The position numbers and the translations under genes were made by a program. Under the pieces are notes generated by a model. It was not told the DNA's origin and searched no databases. It worked only from the letters and a program-made list of their open reading frames with translations. Below, piece after piece: positions 1-10,174 of a stretch of 64,000 bases of DNA (its first letter is position 1; each line of letters begins with the position of its first letter). The stretch lies in the NCBI RefSeq assembly GCF_000503895.1, contig NC_022997.1:1136501-1200500 (forward strand). The letters are read 5' to 3'. Source of the DNA: Hyphomicrobium nitrativorans NL23. GTDB taxonomy: Bacteria; Pseudomonadota; Alphaproteobacteria; Rhizobiales; Hyphomicrobiaceae.

Positions 1-1909
1 GGTCGCCCTGACGGCCGGAGCGGCCGCGGAGCTGGTTGTCGATACGACGGCTCTCGTGGCGCTCGGTGGCGAGCACGTAGAGGCCTCCGGATTCGAGGGC
101 GATCTTCTTCTTGACGTCCACGTCGGCCTGGATCTCGGCGCGCTTCTTGGCGATGGCTGCGTCGTCGGGTGCGTTGCCCGCCTCCGTCTCAGCCGCGATC
201 CAGTCGCGGAGCCGGTATTCGACGTTGCCGCCAAGCTGGATGTCGGTGCCGCGGCCGGCCATGTTGGTTGCGATGGTGACGGCGCCCGGTACGCCGGCCT
301 GCGCGATGATGCTCGCTTCCTGCTCGTGATAGCGCGCGTTCAGGACCTGATGGGGGATCGGCTCGTCCTTAGACTTCGCGCTGCCGAGGTCGACCAGGTG
401 CTGGCCGATGTCGTTGAAGTAGGCCTTAAGCTCGGACTCGGCCGAGGTCTTGCCTTCCTTCGCGTCTTTGAGGCGTTCGGCCTGAGACAGCAGCGAGCGT
501 CCGAGCTCTGTCAGGAACTTGCGGTCCTTCAGGAGTTCCGAAAGCTGCTCCGACTTCTCGATCGAGGTGGTGCCGACGAGGATCGGCTGGCCCCGGCGCG
601 AGCAATCCGCGATCGTCGTCACGATGGCGGCGAGCTTTTCCTTCTGCGTGCGGTAGATCTCGTCGTCGTCGTCGATGCGCGAGATCTTGAGGTTCGTCGG
701 GATGTCGATGACGTCGAGACCGTAGATGTCCATGAATTCGGACGCTTCGGTCAGAGCCGTGCCGGTCATGCCGGCAAGCTTGTCGTAGAGGCGGAAGTAG
801 TTCTGGAAGGTGATCGAGGCCAGCGTCTGGTTCTCGGGCTGGATCTCGACGTTCTCTTTCGCTTCAAGGGCTTGGTGCAGGCCTTCGGAATAGCGGCGGC
901 CCGGCATCATGCGGCCCGTGAACTCGTCGATGATGACGACCTCGCCGCCCTTGACGATGTAATCCTTGTCGCGCTGGAACAGCTTGTGGGCCTTGAGGGC
1001 CTGGTTCACGTGGTGGACGAGGGTGACGTTCTCGATGTCGTAAAGCGAGCCCTTGAGCAGCTCCGCTTCCGCGAGCACCTTTTCCATGAACTCGTTGCCC
1101 TCGTCGTTCAGGGCAACCTGGCGCTGCTTTTCGTCCAGCTCGTAATGCTCGGGCGTCAGCTTCGGGATGTGCTTGTCGACCGCCATATAGAGGTCGGCGC
1201 GGTCTTCGAGGGGGCCGGAGATGATGAGCGGCGTGCGCGCCTCGTCGATCAGGATGCTGTCGACCTCGTCCACGATGGCGAAGAAATGGCCACGCTGGAC
1301 CATGTCGTCCTTCCGGAGCTTCATGTTATCGCGCAGATAATCGAAGCCCAGCTCGTTGTTGGTGGCGTAGGTGACGTCGCAGGCGTAGGCGGCCTTGCGC
1401 TCGTCGTCGTCGAGGCCGTGGACGATGTTGCCGACGGTGAGGCCGAGGAAGCGGTAGACCCGGCCCATCCACTCGGCGTCGCGGCTGGCGAGATAATCGT
1501 TGACGGTCACGACGTGGACGCCTTCGCCCGCGATGGCGTTGAGGTACACGGCAAGGGTGGCCACGAGCGTCTTGCCTTCGCCCGTTTTCATCTCCGCGAT
1601 ATTGCCTTCGTGGAGCACCATGCCGCCGATGAGCTGTACGTCGAAATGGCGCTGGCCGAGGGCGCGCTTGGCGCCTTCGCGGACGGTCGCGAAAGCCGGG
1701 ACCAGGAGCTTGTCGAGCGGGGTGCCCTCCCGATACTGCCTGCGGAAATCTTCCGTCCGGGCGCGCAACTCGTCGTCGGTGAGCTTTGCGACCTCAGGCT
1801 CCATCGCGTTGATGGCCTCGACTCGGGATCGGTAGCCGCGCACGCGCCGCTCGTTGGACGAGCCGAAAATCTTCGACGCAAAGTTTCCGAGAGAGTCGAG
1901 GGAAAGCAT
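1..1909 (-). CDS. secA: Preprotein translocase ATPase SecA (3' end outside window)
   Basis: SecA is the motor ATPase that drives unfolded preproteins through SecYEG at the inner membrane. The start ATG is at 1909-1907 and the visible part covers about the first 636 of roughly 900 residues; the C-terminus lies beyond base 1. Visible motifs in order are the Walker A region [25 protein letters not shown], the DEAD-like box [36 protein letters not shown] and [20 protein letters not shown], all diagnostic of SecA NBD1 and NBD2. It is divergent from the secreted PPIase gene across a gap of about 410 bases. The 622-codon open frame on the opposite strand is a GC-rich shadow. Identification is secure. 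Confidence 0.97.
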   Translation of the reverse strand, partial: MLSLDSLGNFASKIFGSSNERRVRGYRSRVEAINAMEPEVAKLTDDELRARTEDFRRQYREGTPLDKLLVPAFATVREGAKRALGQRHFDVQLIGGMVLHEGNIAEMKTGEGKTLVATLAVYLNAIAGEGVHVVTVNDYLASRDAEWMGRVYRFLGLTVGNIVHGLDDDERKAAYACDVTYATNNELGFDYLRDNMKLRKDDMVQRGHFFAIVDEVDSILIDEARTPLIISGPLEDRADLYMAVDKHIPKLTPEHYELDEKQRQVALNDEGNEFMEKVLAEAELLKGSLYDIENVTLVHHVNQALKAHKLFQRDKDYIVKGGEVVIIDEFTGRMMPGRRYSEGLHQALEAKENVEIQPENQTLASITFQNYFRLYDKLAGMTGTALTEASEFMDIYGLDVIDIPTNLKISRIDDDDEIYRTQKEKLAAIVTTIADCSRRGQPILVGTTSIEKSEQLSELLKDRKFLTELGRSLLSQAERLKDAKEGKTSAESELKAYFNDIGQHLVDLGSAKSKDEPIPHQVLNARYHEQEASIIAQAGVPGAVTIATNMAGRGTDIQLGGNVEYRLRDWIAAETEAGNAPDDAAIAKKRAEIQADVDVKKKIALESGGLYVLATERHESRRIDNQLRGRSGRQGD

Positions 1910-2070
1910 TCAATCGTTCCTTAAATCAGGGACTTGGCAGGGAACGCGGCGTGTTTGCGCCGCGCGCTCATTGATGTTTTTTCCTGTCCCGATCGCGGTT
2001 TGCCGATGCTCCCCAGGGGGCAGGGAAACCGTGGATGTGCCAGTCCGGCCAAGCGGCCATACGGGCGCAG

Positions 2071-2099
2071 ACATAAGGATTACGCCCCTGAATTGTCAA
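2071..2099 (-). promoter_or_regulatory. Candidate sigma-70 promoter for secA
   Basis: On the minus strand TTGACA (2099-2094) is followed after exactly 17 bases by TTATGT (2076-2071). This is close to the housekeeping consensus and points towards secA, about 165 bases upstream of its ATG. It lies in the 1910-2320 intergenic gap, where I see no gene. A 6-bp hairpin (GCGGCG/CGCCGC) near 1946-1963 would fall in the secA leader. The promoter is inferred from sequence only. Confidence 0.5.
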
Positions 2100-2320
2100 C
2101 GAGCGTCGGCGGTTCTTCTCAGTCTCGTCTGTTCGAGATCTTTGCCGGGGGCGAGGCGGGATATGCCTGCAAGACGCCACAATTGTTGACTTGGCAGTTC
2201 CCCGGTGCCGGGTCTATGGATGCCGCGATTTCGAATTACTCGCATCCTTTTCGCCTCGGGCGGCGTTTTCTTGCCGTGACCGACGTTTTTCGAGCCTCGA
2301 TCCGGCAGGAGCCAAATCCC

Positions 2321-3265
2321 GTGAAATTGTCCCATGCTGCCCGTTTTGCCGTCGTTCCGGCGCTCGTTCTTTTGGGGGCGCTGGCGCAAGCCGGCTCCGC
2401 GCACGCGGAGGACAAGGTGCTGGCCAAGATCAACGGGGTGGAGATCCGGGAGTCCGATCTCGCGCTTGCAGAAGCCGAAGTCGGTGCCGAGGTGGCCAAT
2501 ATCCCAGCCGCGAACCGCCGCCGGCTGCTGCTCGAATTTTTGATCGAGATGCAACTCTACTCGAATGCCGCGGATGGCGAGAAGCTGACCAGCGGGCCGG
2601 AGTTCGAGCGCCGCCTTGCGTATTGGAACACGCGGGCCAAGCGCGACGCCTATTACGAAAAGGCGGTCAAGGAGGCGATCGGGGAGGGTGTCGTCCGCGC
2701 GCTCTATGACGAGAAGGTCAAGGAACTCACCCCCGAAGAGGAGGTGGAGGCCAGCCACATCCTGGTCGAGACCGAGGAGCAGGCCAAGGCGCTGGCCGAT
2801 CAGGCCCGCGATGGCGGCGACTTCGCCAAGCTCGCGGCCGAGCACTCCAAGGACCCCGGTTCGAAGGCGAACGGCGGCAAGCTCGGATATTTCGGCAAAG
2901 GGCAAATGGTGAAGGAATTCGACGAGGCCGCCTTTTCTCTGGAGAAGGGCGAGATCTCGAAGCCGGTGAAGAGCCAATTCGGCTGGCACGTGATCAAGGT
3001 CGAGGATCGCCGGATGAAGCCGGTGCCGACCTTCGAGGAGGTCAAGGGCCAGATTTCGCACGCCATGGAGCAGCAGAAAGGCCAGCAGGTCTCGAAGGAG
3101 CTGCGCGACAAGGCAACGGTCGAATACGTGGACAGCGAGATCCGCGAACAGGTGGAGAAGGAAGTGGCGGCCCAGGCTGCCCGCCAGCAGATGTTCGATC
3201 AGCAGATGAACGAGCAACTCCAGAAGCAGCAGGATCAGCAAAAGCTCGAAAACGAAGCCAAGTAG
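2321..3265 (+). CDS. Secreted parvulin-type peptidyl-prolyl cis-trans isomerase
   Basis: A periplasmic folding factor of the PrsA/SurA-like rotamase family, 314 residues. I chose the GTG at 2321 because AGGAG sits at 2307-2311, nine bases before it, and a clean signal peptide follows (hydrophobic core [12 protein letters not shown], likely cleavage after GSAHA near residue 29). The parvulin domain runs from about residue 141 to 240, beginning [10 protein letters not shown] and including [12 protein letters not shown] and [10 protein letters not shown]. The N-terminal part resembles the SurA-like helical arm, and the last 40 residues are Gln/Lys-rich. An upstream in-frame ATG (2217) would place the signal sequence inside the protein. 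It lies between secA and argJ, an arrangement familiar from rhizobia, and fits a role on Sec substrates. Confidence 0.9.
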   Translation: MKLSHAARFAVVPALVLLGALAQAGSAHAEDKVLAKINGVEIRESDLALAEAEVGAEVANIPAANRRRLLLEFLIEMQLYSNAADGEKLTSGPEFERRLAYWNTRAKRDAYYEKAVKEAIGEGVVRALYDEKVKELTPEEEVEASHILVETEEQAKALADQARDGGDFAKLAAEHSKDPGSKANGGKLGYFGKGQMVKEFDEAAFSLEKGEISKPVKSQFGWHVIKVEDRRMKPVPTFEEVKGQISHAMEQQKGQQVSKELRDKATVEYVDSEIREQVEKEVAAQAARQQMFDQQMNEQLQKQQDQQKLENEAK

Positions 3266-3296
3266 CTTCACGCGTCTTGGAGCTTCAACTCATCGG

Positions 3297-3323
3297 TCGG
3301 GCCGCTTGCAAAGGGCGGCCCGA
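3297..3323 (+). terminator. Probable terminator after the PPIase gene
   Basis: A perfect 9-bp stem (3297-3305 with 3315-3323, core GGGCCGC/GCGGCCC) with a 9-base loop lies 32 bases after the PPIase stop and before argJ. Only a weak T-rich stretch follows (GATTGTGTCT), so efficiency is uncertain. Confidence 0.55.
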
Positions 3324-3374
3324 TTGTGTCTCGTCCTCCCGTTGCCGCTCACTTCTTCCGTGCCGGAGTCTCTC

Positions 3375-4622
3375 ATGGGCCAGATTACGACCCGCTCGCC
3401 GTTCACTCCCGATAGCCTGCCTCGCCTTTTGCCCATCGAAGGCGTTCGTTTCGCCACCGCGGAGGCTGGCATCAAGTATCGCAGCCGCACGGATCTCATG
3501 GTTGCCGTTCTCGATGAGGGGACGACGGCGGCCGGGGTGTTGACCCAATCCAAGACCGCATCCGCGCCGGTTCTGCTTTGCCGCGAGCACCTGAAAGGGG
3601 GCGCTGCGCGGCTCCTGATCGTGAACTCCGGCAATGCCAACGCTTTCACCGGGAAGAAGGGTCGCGAGGCCGTTGAGATCACCGTGGAGGCGGGCGCGAA
3701 GGCTGCGGGGTGCGCGGCGGGCGAGGTGTTTGTTGCCTCGACGGGCGTAATCGGCGAGCCGCTGGATGCGGGGAAGTTCGCGCATCTGCTGGACGCGCTG
3801 GTGCGGGACGCCACGCCCGATGCCTTCGAGCTTGCCGCGCGCGCGATCATGACGACCGACACCTATCCGAAGCTCGCGACGCGCACCGCGCGGATCGGCG
3901 GCGTGGAGGTCGCGATCAACGGCTTCTGCAAGGGTGCGGGCATGATCGCGCCCGATATGGCGACGATGCTTGCCTTTATTTTCACCGATGCGGCCATCGG
4001 GTCCGAGGCGCTGCAGGCGCTGCTCTCGGAGCACGTCGAGACGACATTCAACTCGATGACCATCGACGGCGATACCTCGACCAGCGACACGTGTTTGCTG
4101 TTCGCGACCGGGGCGGCGGAGGCTCGGGGCCAAGCGCGCGTGACGGACGCGGCCGACCCTGCGCTCGCGGACTTCTCGGCCGCGCTTCACGACCTGATGC
4201 GCGATCTCGCGATCCAGGTGGCGAAGGACGGCGAGGGCTTGAGCAAGTTCGTGACCTTCGTCGTTGAGGGGGCGGAGAGCGTCCCCGCGGCGCGGCGCAT
4301 TGCGCTTGCCTGCGCGAACTCTCCGATTTTGAAAACCGCGATTGCGGGCGAGGACCCAAACTGGGGCCGTGTCGTCATGGCCGTCGGCAAAGCCGGAGAG
4401 GCGGCGGATCGCGACAAGCTCGCGATCTGGTTCGGTCCCTATTGCGTGGCGCGCGATGGCGAGCGGGCGGGCGAATACGATGAGGCGACCGTGGCCGCCT
4501 ACATGAAGAACCGCGAGATCGTGATCCGCGTCAATGCCGGGGTCGGCGAGGCTGCGGCACATGTCTGGACGTGCGACCTCACGCACGACTACGTGTCGAT
4601 CAACGCGGACTACAGAAGCTGA
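3375..4622 (+). CDS. argJ: Bifunctional ornithine acetyltransferase / N-acetylglutamate synthase ArgJ
   Basis: ArgJ transfers acetyl from N-acetylornithine to glutamate in the cyclic arginine pathway; bifunctional forms also use acetyl-CoA. The protein is 415 residues, the usual size. GGAG (3365-3368) lies six bases before the ATG. The self-cleavage site is visible in [16 protein letters not shown], with Ala196-Thr197 as the scissile bond and Thr197 the nucleophile of the beta chain. The upstream motifs [10 protein letters not shown] and ASTGVIG and the C-terminal region around [16 protein letters not shown] are typical of the family. Bifunctionality is not provable from sequence and depends on whether a separate argA exists elsewhere. 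It is preceded by its own terminator and followed by the methyltransferase gene. Confidence 0.96.
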   Translation: MGQITTRSPFTPDSLPRLLPIEGVRFATAEAGIKYRSRTDLMVAVLDEGTTAAGVLTQSKTASAPVLLCREHLKGGAARLLIVNSGNANAFTGKKGREAVEITVEAGAKAAGCAAGEVFVASTGVIGEPLDAGKFAHLLDALVRDATPDAFELAARAIMTTDTYPKLATRTARIGGVEVAINGFCKGAGMIAPDMATMLAFIFTDAAIGSEALQALLSEHVETTFNSMTIDGDTSTSDTCLLFATGAAEARGQARVTDAADPALADFSAALHDLMRDLAIQVAKDGEGLSKFVTFVVEGAESVPAARRIALACANSPILKTAIAGEDPNWGRVVMAVGKAGEAADRDKLAIWFGPYCVARDGERAGEYDEATVAAYMKNREIVIRVNAGVGEAAAHVWTCDLTHDYVSINADYRS

Positions 4623-4700
4623 CACGCGGAGACCTGCCCGCGTTTCCGTCCTCGCCGAACGCGGGGCGAGCTTTCCGGATCTGAGCGAGTGGAGGCGGCT

Positions 4701-5357
4701 TTGGACCCTAATTTCTGGATCGAGCGCTGGAAGAACGCCGAGATCGGATTTCACCGGGAGAAGGTGCACGACTTTCTGCCGCGGTACTGGGCTTCGCTCG
4801 GCCTCGCGGCGGGAAGCGCCGTCTTCGTCCCGCTGTGCGGGAAGAGCTACGACATGGTGTGGCTTGCGGCGCAGGGCCATCGCGTGATCGGATGCGAGCT
4901 GTCGCCGCTTGCGGTCGATGCGTTTTTCCGCGAGCAGGATCTCGTGGCGGACGTGCGCCCGGAGGGTGCGCTTGCCGTCTGGTCGGCGGGGCCGTTCACG
5001 ATCTGGTGCGGCGACATCTTCGAGCTTCCTCAGGAGGCGCTTCGCGACGTGGCGGCGGTGTACGACCGCGCGGCGCTGGTTGCCTTTCCGCCGAGCCTTC
5101 AGGTTCGGTACGCGGAAACGCTTCTGACCCTGCTGCCACCGGAGGCGCCGATGCTGCTCGTTTCGCTCGCTTACCCTGATGGCCAGATCAACGGGCCGCC
5201 GTTCTCCACGCCGCTCGCGCAGGTCGATGCCTTGTTTGCGGACACGCACGACATTGCGCTCGCCGAAACGCGGGACGGGCTCGACGAGAGCCAGAACCTC
5301 AAGGCGCGCGGCGTGACGTCGCTCGACGAGACGGCATATATCCTCAAGCGGACGTGA
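4701..5357 (+). CDS. tpm: TPMT-family S-methyltransferase
   Basis: A SAM-dependent methyltransferase of the thiopurine methyltransferase family; bacterial members methylate selenium and tellurium compounds or thiols. I place the start at TTG 4701, giving 218 residues and the canonical N-terminus DPNFWIERW, because a strong GGAGG (4691-4695) lies five bases upstream; a GTG at 4689 would overlap that ribosome site. Family features include GFHREKVHDFLPRYW, the SAM site VFVPLCGKSYDMVWLA, the acidic motif GCELSPLAV, and VYDRAALVAFPP. It converges with bioA and overlaps its end by 14 bases. The natural substrate cannot be deduced. Confidence 0.88.
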   Translation: MDPNFWIERWKNAEIGFHREKVHDFLPRYWASLGLAAGSAVFVPLCGKSYDMVWLAAQGHRVIGCELSPLAVDAFFREQDLVADVRPEGALAVWSAGPFTIWCGDIFELPQEALRDVAAVYDRAALVAFPPSLQVRYAETLLTLLPPEAPMLLVSLAYPDGQINGPPFSTPLAQVDALFADTHDIALAETRDGLDESQNLKARGVTSLDETAYILKRT

Positions 5358-6606
5358 TTTCGGCCGGGATTTCGCGAATGGCCCCGTAGGCGCGCGCGAG
5401 ATCGTCTGCTGTTACGCAGTAAGGCGGCATGACGTAGATCGTGTTGCCGAGCGGGCGAAGAAGGACGCCGTTGTTCAGGAAGTGCGCACGCAGCGCCGGG
5501 CCCGCCGCGGCTAGATAGCCGCCGTCCGGTACGCGGAGGTCGATTGCCCCGATGGTGCCGAGACAGCGCGGGTTCGCGAAGCGGGCATCGTCGGCCAAGG
5601 CTGCGATCTGCGAAAGCTGCATCTCGGACACCGCCGCGATGCGATCCAGAACCGACTCTTCTTCCCAGATCCCGATGTTGGCGAGGGCCGCTGCACAGCA
5701 GATGGCGTTGGCGGTGAAGCTCGACGAGTGAAAGAGCGTGCGCGTGCGATCCTCGGAGAAGTGGGCATCGTACACTGCGGGGGATGCGAGCGTCGCGGCG
5801 AGCGGGAGCGATCCGCCCGTGATGCCTTTTGCGAGACACATGATGTCAGGCGTGATGCCTGCCTGCTCGCAGGCGAACAGCGTGCCGGTGCGGCCCCAGC
5901 CCGTCATCACCTCGTCGGCGATGAGAAGCGCGCCATGGTGCGCGCAGATGCGCTTCATTTCGGCAAGCGTGGCGGCGCTGTAGATCTTCATGCCGCCCGC
6001 GCCTGCGATCAGGGGCTCCACGACGAGCGCGGCGAGCGGAGCGTCACGGCAGGCCGCGTCGAGAGCGTCGAGGGTGGCCTGCTCGCGGCCCGCGACGGGA
6101 AACGGGATGTGCACGACATCGAATAACAAGGGTTCGTAGGTCGCATTGAAAAGGCCGCGACTGCCCGCCGACATCGTGCCGATGGTGTCGCCGTGATAGC
6201 CGTGTTCGAGGGCCGCGATGCGCGTGCGCGGCTCGCCAATTCCGCGCCAGTAGCCGAGCGCCATCTTGAGCGCCACCTCGACGGAGGTGGAGCCGCTGTC
6301 GGAAAAGAAGACGTGCGCGAGGCCCGGCGGGGCGATGCTGACGAGCTTGTAGGCCAAGGCATCGGCGGACGGATGTGTGAAGCCCGCGAAGATCACCTGA
6401 TCGAGCCGGTCGGCCTGCGTCTTGATGGCTTCGACGATGGCCGGGTGACGATGGCCGTGCGTGACGACCCACCAGGACGAGATCGCGTCGAGAATGCGCC
6501 GGTTGTCCGTCGTTTCAAGCCATGCGCCCTTGGCTCGCATGATCTCCGTTTCCAGAGGTTCGAGCCCGTGTTGCGTGAAGGGATGCCAGATCGTCGTGCG
6601 GGCCAT
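5344..6606 (-). CDS. bioA: Adenosylmethionine-8-amino-7-oxononanoate aminotransferase BioA
   Basis: A PLP enzyme that uses SAM as amino donor to turn KAPA into DAPA, the third biotin step. The protein is 420 residues, the family length. Visible features are the N-terminal IWHPFTQHG, substrate-site WWVVTHGHRHP, EHGYHGDT, LLIADEVMTGWGRTG (the PLP aspartate region) and the PLP lysine in CLAKGITGG. It is the last gene of the bioBFDA operon. Its ATG overlaps the bioD stop by one base, indicating translational coupling. The 3' end overlaps the convergent methyltransferase gene. Confidence 0.96.
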   Translation of the reverse strand: MARTTIWHPFTQHGLEPLETEIMRAKGAWLETTDNRRILDAISSWWVVTHGHRHPAIVEAIKTQADRLDQVIFAGFTHPSADALAYKLVSIAPPGLAHVFFSDSGSTSVEVALKMALGYWRGIGEPRTRIAALEHGYHGDTIGTMSAGSRGLFNATYEPLLFDVVHIPFPVAGREQATLDALDAACRDAPLAALVVEPLIAGAGGMKIYSAATLAEMKRICAHHGALLIADEVMTGWGRTGTLFACEQAGITPDIMCLAKGITGGSLPLAATLASPAVYDAHFSEDRTRTLFHSSSFTANAICCAAALANIGIWEEESVLDRIAAVSEMQLSQIAALADDARFANPRCLGTIGAIDLRVPDGGYLAAAGPALRAHFLNNGVLLRPLGNTIYVMPPYCVTADDLARAYGAIREIPAEITSA

Positions 6607-7232
6607 CAGCGCAGATCCTCGATGCGGAAATTCTCCGCAAAGGCCGCGGCGAGGCTAGCGCGTGTGAGAGGGGCGATATGCGGCAAACGGCCGAGCCGGC
6701 GCACGCCGCCCATCTCCACGATGGTGCGCTCCGTATCGGGCACCTCGTCGCCCACGAAGGCGACGCCGAGAATCGGAATGTTGCGGCCGTTCAGCGCTTC
6801 GATGGAGAGCAGGCTGTGGTTGATGGTGCCGAGCGCGGTGCGGGCCACGAGCACCACGGGCAAGCGCCAGGAGGCGAAGAGGTCGATCAGCAGCGATTGG
6901 CGCGTGAGCGGGACCATGAGGCCGCCCGCGCCTTCGACCACGAGGGGGCCCCTGACGTCGGGCAGAGTGAGATCGGCAAGGCTGATCTCGATGCCTTCCG
7001 CTTCCGCCGCGCGGTGGGGGGAAGCCGCCATCGCGAAGCGGTAGGCTTCCGGCAGCAGGCGTTCGGCGGGGAGGCCTGAAAGCGTGCGGACCTCTGCGCT
7101 GTCGCCGCCGTTTTCGAGGCCGCATTGGATCGGCTTCCAATACGCGGCGTCGAGCGCGCCCGCCAACGCCGCCGCGACGACCGTCTTGCCGACGCCCGTG
7201 TCCGTGCCGGTCACGATGAGGCCCTGGGTCAT
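6606..7232 (-). CDS. bioD: ATP-dependent dethiobiotin synthetase BioD
   Basis: Carboxylates DAPA with CO2 and ATP to form the ureido ring of dethiobiotin. The protein is 208 residues. The P-loop [17 protein letters not shown] lies at the N-terminus, followed by YWKPIQCG and the second conserved glycine stretch [11 protein letters not shown], all BioD hallmarks. Its ATG overlaps the bioF stop by four bases (ATGA) and its own stop overlaps bioA by one base, so the operon is read as a coupled unit. Confidence 0.96.
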   Translation of the reverse strand: MTQGLIVTGTDTGVGKTVVAAALAGALDAAYWKPIQCGLENGGDSAEVRTLSGLPAERLLPEAYRFAMAASPHRAAEAEGIEISLADLTLPDVRGPLVVEGAGGLMVPLTRQSLLIDLFASWRLPVVLVARTALGTINHSLLSIEALNGRNIPILGVAFVGDEVPDTERTIVEMGGVRRLGRLPHIAPLTRASLAAAFAENFRIEDLR

Positions 7233-8368
7233 GCCGGAACCTCTTGGAGTGCGCGGGCGAGGGCATCGACGAGGCGAGCTGTCGCTTTCTCGCCTGCGTT
7301 GAGCGTGAGAGACAGCCGGAGGCGCGCGGTGCCTTCCGGCACGGTGGGCGGGCGGACGGCGCGGATGTCGAAGCCTTCAGCGATCAGCGTTTTCGCAACG
7401 GAGACCGCGCGCTCGTCGGTGCCGAGGACGATGGGCTGGATATGCGATCCGCTCGCGCCGATGCCCAGACGGCGTGTCATCTCCCGGCCCGCAAACGCGA
7501 CAAGGCTTGTGAGCCGTTCACGGCGCTGGGCGCCTTCTTCGCTTTGCACGAGGGTGAGAGCGGCGCGGACGGAGGCTGCCATCAAGGGGGAGGGCGCTGT
7601 CGCGTAGATGAAGGGCCGGGCGCGGTTCACGAGATAATCGCGGACGATGCGGGGCGCGAGGACGAGAGCACCCGTGGTACCGAGGGCCTTGCCGCAGGTG
7701 TGGAGCGAGATGACGTCGGGTGCGCCTTCCAGTGCGTGGCCGAGGCCACGGCCCTGGGGCCCGAGAACGCCTGTCGCGTGCGCCTCGTCGATCACGAGCA
7801 TGCCGTCGTGGCTGCGCGCGACGGCTGCGAGATCCGCCAGGGGTGCCTGGTCGCCGTCCATCGAATAGAGGCTTTCGACCGCGATCCAAGGGCGGCCCGT
7901 TCCACCGCCGGCGCGCCACGTCTTGATGGCGTCGTCGAAGGCTTCGGGGTCGTTGTGGGCTGCGGGCGTGGCAGTCGCCTTGCCTGCGCGTATGCCATCG
8001 AGCACGCTTGCGTGGATCAGCGCGTCATGGACGACGAGATCGCCGCGCGCGGGAAGCGTGGAGAAAAGGGCGTAATTGGCGAGGAAGCCGCCGCCGAAGT
8101 AGAGGCAGCTTTCCGCGCCGAAGAAGCGGGCGGCATCGGCTTCGAGCGCTTCGTGCTCGGGGTCGTTGCCGCGCAGCAGGCGCGAGCCTCCCGCGCCGAC
8201 GGCGACGCCACGGTCGAGCGCGCGGGCGACCGATTCCGATAGCGCCGCCGAAGAGGCGAGACCCAGGTAGTCATTCGACGAGAAATCCACGCCGCTTCGG
8301 GGCGTGAGCGTCCGGAGGCGGCCGCGGCGCTCAAGCGCCTTTAGCGCGCGCTCGTGGCTGTCATGCAT
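7229..8368 (-). CDS. bioF: 8-amino-7-oxononanoate synthase BioF
   Basis: A PLP-dependent alpha-oxoamine synthase joining pimeloyl thioester and L-alanine. I start it at ATG 8368-8366 ([10 protein letters not shown]), giving 379 residues; the open frame continues far upstream through bioB but that part is shadow. Seen are [40 protein letters not shown] and the PLP lysine in [15 protein letters not shown]. The start lies inside the end of bioB (28-base overlap) and the stop overlaps bioD by four bases. Confidence 0.94.
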   Translation of the reverse strand: MHDSHERALKALERRGRLRTLTPRSGVDFSSNDYLGLASSAALSESVARALDRGVAVGAGGSRLLRGNDPEHEALEADAARFFGAESCLYFGGGFLANYALFSTLPARGDLVVHDALIHASVLDGIRAGKATATPAAHNDPEAFDDAIKTWRAGGGTGRPWIAVESLYSMDGDQAPLADLAAVARSHDGMLVIDEAHATGVLGPQGRGLGHALEGAPDVISLHTCGKALGTTGALVLAPRIVRDYLVNRARPFIYATAPSPLMAASVRAALTLVQSEEGAQRRERLTSLVAFAGREMTRRLGIGASGSHIQPIVLGTDERAVSVAKTLIAEGFDIRAVRPPTVPEGTARLRLSLTLNAGEKATARLVDALARALQEVPA

Positions 8369-9453
8369 GATGAGGCGGCCTCGGCTGACGGTCCCGCGCA
8401 GCCGCAGGAGGTCCGCTCCGTGGCTGTTGTTTCGTCCCCCGCCTCGGTGTCCGTGCCGCCTTCCAGCGCTTCCGGCGTCATGCCGAGCTTTGCGAACAGC
8501 ACCTGATCCTTGTCTTCGCCGGGGTTGTCGGCGGTGAGCAGCGTTTCGCCGCAGAAGATCGAGTTGGCGCCTGCGAAGAAGCACATCGCCTGCATTTCGT
8601 CGCTCATCTCGGTGCGGCCGGCGGAGAGGCGCACGTAAGACGTTGGCATCATGATGCGGGCGAGCGCGATGATGCGGACGAACGCGATCGGATCGACTTT
8701 CTTCTGGTCTTCGAGCGGCGTGCCCGCAATCGCGATCAGCATGTTGATCGGCACGCTCTCGGGATGCTCGGGGAGGTTGGCGAGCGTCACCAGCATGTCG
8801 ACGCGGTCTTCGATGGTCTCGCCGAGGCCGACGATGCCGCCCGAGCAGACCTTGATACCCGCGTCGCGCACGCGTGACAGTGTGTCGAGGCGATCTGCGA
8901 ACGTGCGCGTCTTGATGATCGAGGCGTAGTAGCGCTCGGAGGTGTCGATGTTGTGGTTGTAATAGTCGAGGCCAGCATCCTTGAGCTTCAGGACGTCGTC
9001 GTCCGACAGCATGCCGAGCGTCATGCACGTTTCCATGCCCATCGCCTTGACGCCTTCGACCATGGCGACCACTGAGGCCATGTCGCGGTTCTTGGGCGAG
9101 CGCCATGCCGCGCCCATGCAGTAGCGGGTGGCGCCCTGGGCCTTGGCCTTGCGGGCTTCGGAGAGCACGCGCTCGACTTCCATCAGCTTCGAGGCCTTGA
9201 GGCCGGTGCCCGAGGCGTGGTGCGCGGACTGGCTGCAATATCCGCAATCTTCCGCGCAGCCGCCCGTCTTGATGGAGAGCAGGCGCGCGAGTTGAATCTT
9301 GTTGGGGTCGAAATGGCGGCGCTGAACGGTTGCCGCACGGAAGAGGAGATCGTTGAAGGGCAGGTCGTGGATGGCCTGCGCTTCCTCGCGCGTCCAGTCG
9401 TGGCGAATGGAGTCCGCGGCGGTGGCGGGGGTCGGAACGACGTGAACGTTCAT
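8341..9453 (-). CDS. bioB: Biotin synthase BioB (radical SAM)
   Basis: Inserts sulfur into dethiobiotin using a radical-SAM 4Fe-4S cluster and an auxiliary cluster. The protein is 370 residues. The radical SAM motif CAEDCGYC follows KTGGC near residue 65; other BioB marks are [46 protein letters not shown] and the arginine-bearing [11 protein letters not shown]. The Cys/Ser-rich C-terminal tail after residue 340 is not conserved and overlaps bioF. It is the first gene of the operon, with GGAGGA about 12 bases before the ATG. No BioR-type box (TTATCTATAA) is visible in the upstream gap. Confidence 0.97.
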   Translation of the reverse strand: MNVHVVPTPATAADSIRHDWTREEAQAIHDLPFNDLLFRAATVQRRHFDPNKIQLARLLSIKTGGCAEDCGYCSQSAHHASGTGLKASKLMEVERVLSEARKAKAQGATRYCMGAAWRSPKNRDMASVVAMVEGVKAMGMETCMTLGMLSDDDVLKLKDAGLDYYNHNIDTSERYYASIIKTRTFADRLDTLSRVRDAGIKVCSGGIVGLGETIEDRVDMLVTLANLPEHPESVPINMLIAIAGTPLEDQKKVDPIAFVRIIALARIMMPTSYVRLSAGRTEMSDEMQAMCFFAGANSIFCGETLLTADNPGEDKDQVLFAKLGMTPEALEGGTDTEAGDETTATERTSCGCAGPSAEAASSCMTATSAR

Positions 9454-9592
9454 CGCGGGCTTGTCTCCTCCTAGAGCGCGGCCGGGGTCATCGGCTCGAT
9501 ATGACGCTCTAACTCTTTGATGGGACCTATGATCCTACCCCGGAGTGAATGAGCCCCGGTTTTCCCACTGGATGTTTGCACCGCGATGGGAT

Positions 9593-9631
9593 GGGACGGC
9601 AAGGCTCAATTTGGTCTCGGTGGGCCGTCCC
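9593..9631. other. Inverted repeat in the bioB / 9787 intergenic gap
   Basis: The 9454-9786 gap holds no recognisable gene. It contains a perfect 8-bp inverted repeat GGGACGGC (9593-9600) / GCCGTCCC (9624-9631) with a 23-base loop, followed by GC-rich partly self-complementary sequence to about 9666. It could be a folded leader of bioB or an operator; there is no T-tract, so a terminator is unlikely. Confidence 0.3.
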
Positions 9632-9786
9632 GTCCATGGGCGGCTTGCCCCGCCCCTGCCGCCGGATGGAGGCAATTATTTCCGGCGTATCGTTGCTTAC
9701 GCTTGATTGAGGTGCGCTGGAGGCGGACAATCAGGGGTGGTTCGGGCTTCTAGGGTGCCCGGACTATTATTGGGGAGACCAGACTT

Positions 9787-10062
9787 ATGGACCTGACGTC
9801 ACTTCTCATTCAGGCGGCGAGCGGTGCCATCGGCGGCAATGCGGCTGCTGCTGCAACCAAAAACAACGCGCTCGGGACTCTCGGCAACACGCTGGCTGGC
9901 GCTCTCGGCGGCGGTCTCGGCGGGCAGTTGCTCGGGCCCCTGCTCGGCATCGACACGGCCGGCCTCGACATCGGGGCGATCGTGAGCGGCTTTGCCACCG
10001 GCGGTGTCAGCGGCGCGATCACGGCGCTTGCGGCGGCGTGGATCAAGTCGAAGCTCGCGTAA
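9787..10062 (+). CDS. Small glycine/alanine-rich hydrophobic protein
   Basis: A 91-residue protein of unknown function. GGGGAG lies about ten bases before the ATG, and a hairpin terminator follows 46 bases after the stop, both supporting a real gene. The N-terminus (MDLTSLLIQAASGAIGGN) is followed by a Gly-rich stretch with GGGLGGQLLGPLLG and a hydrophobic C-terminal part ending AAWIKSKLA. The composition resembles small glycine-zipper-like membrane or nucleoid-associated proteins common in alphaproteobacteria; there is no signal peptide or lipobox. It stands alone between two minus-strand genes. Confidence 0.7.
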   Translation: MDLTSLLIQAASGAIGGNAAAAATKNNALGTLGNTLAGALGGGLGGQLLGPLLGIDTAGLDIGAIVSGFATGGVSGAITALAAAWIKSKLA

Positions 10063-10107
10063 TCGGCTCAGCACCGATTGTTTCGGTGGACGCCACATGA
10101 ATTCGGG

Positions 10108-10141
10108 ACGGGCCGGTGGGGATTTTTCTCCGCCGGCCCGT
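10108..10141 (+). terminator. Hairpin terminator after the 9787 gene
   Basis: A perfect 9-bp stem ACGGGCCGG (10108-10116) / CCGGCCCGT (10133-10141) with possible extra inner pairs, followed by TTCTCTTG. It lies between convergent genes and may act on both strands, though the minus side lacks a T-tract. Confidence 0.5.
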
Positions 10142-10174
10142 TCTCTTGCGGGTTTGCGAGACGGTGCTCTGCTC

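Noticed and set aside
56-1924. 622-codon open frame on the plus strand opposite secA
   Set aside because: The minus strand encodes SecA with all motifs; the plus frame is an antisense shadow caused by GC-rich third positions.
2186-2218. Plus-strand promoter TTGACT with a -10 near 2213
   Set aside because: The spacing (about 21 bases) is too long to be convincing.
1934-2320. N-terminal extension of the PPIase frame
   Set aside because: No ribosome site or similarity; the GTG at 2321 with AGGAG and signal peptide is the better start.
8369-9247. Long upstream extension of the bioF frame (672 codons in all)
   Set aside because: It reads bioB in another frame; only the part from 8368 down shows BioF similarity.
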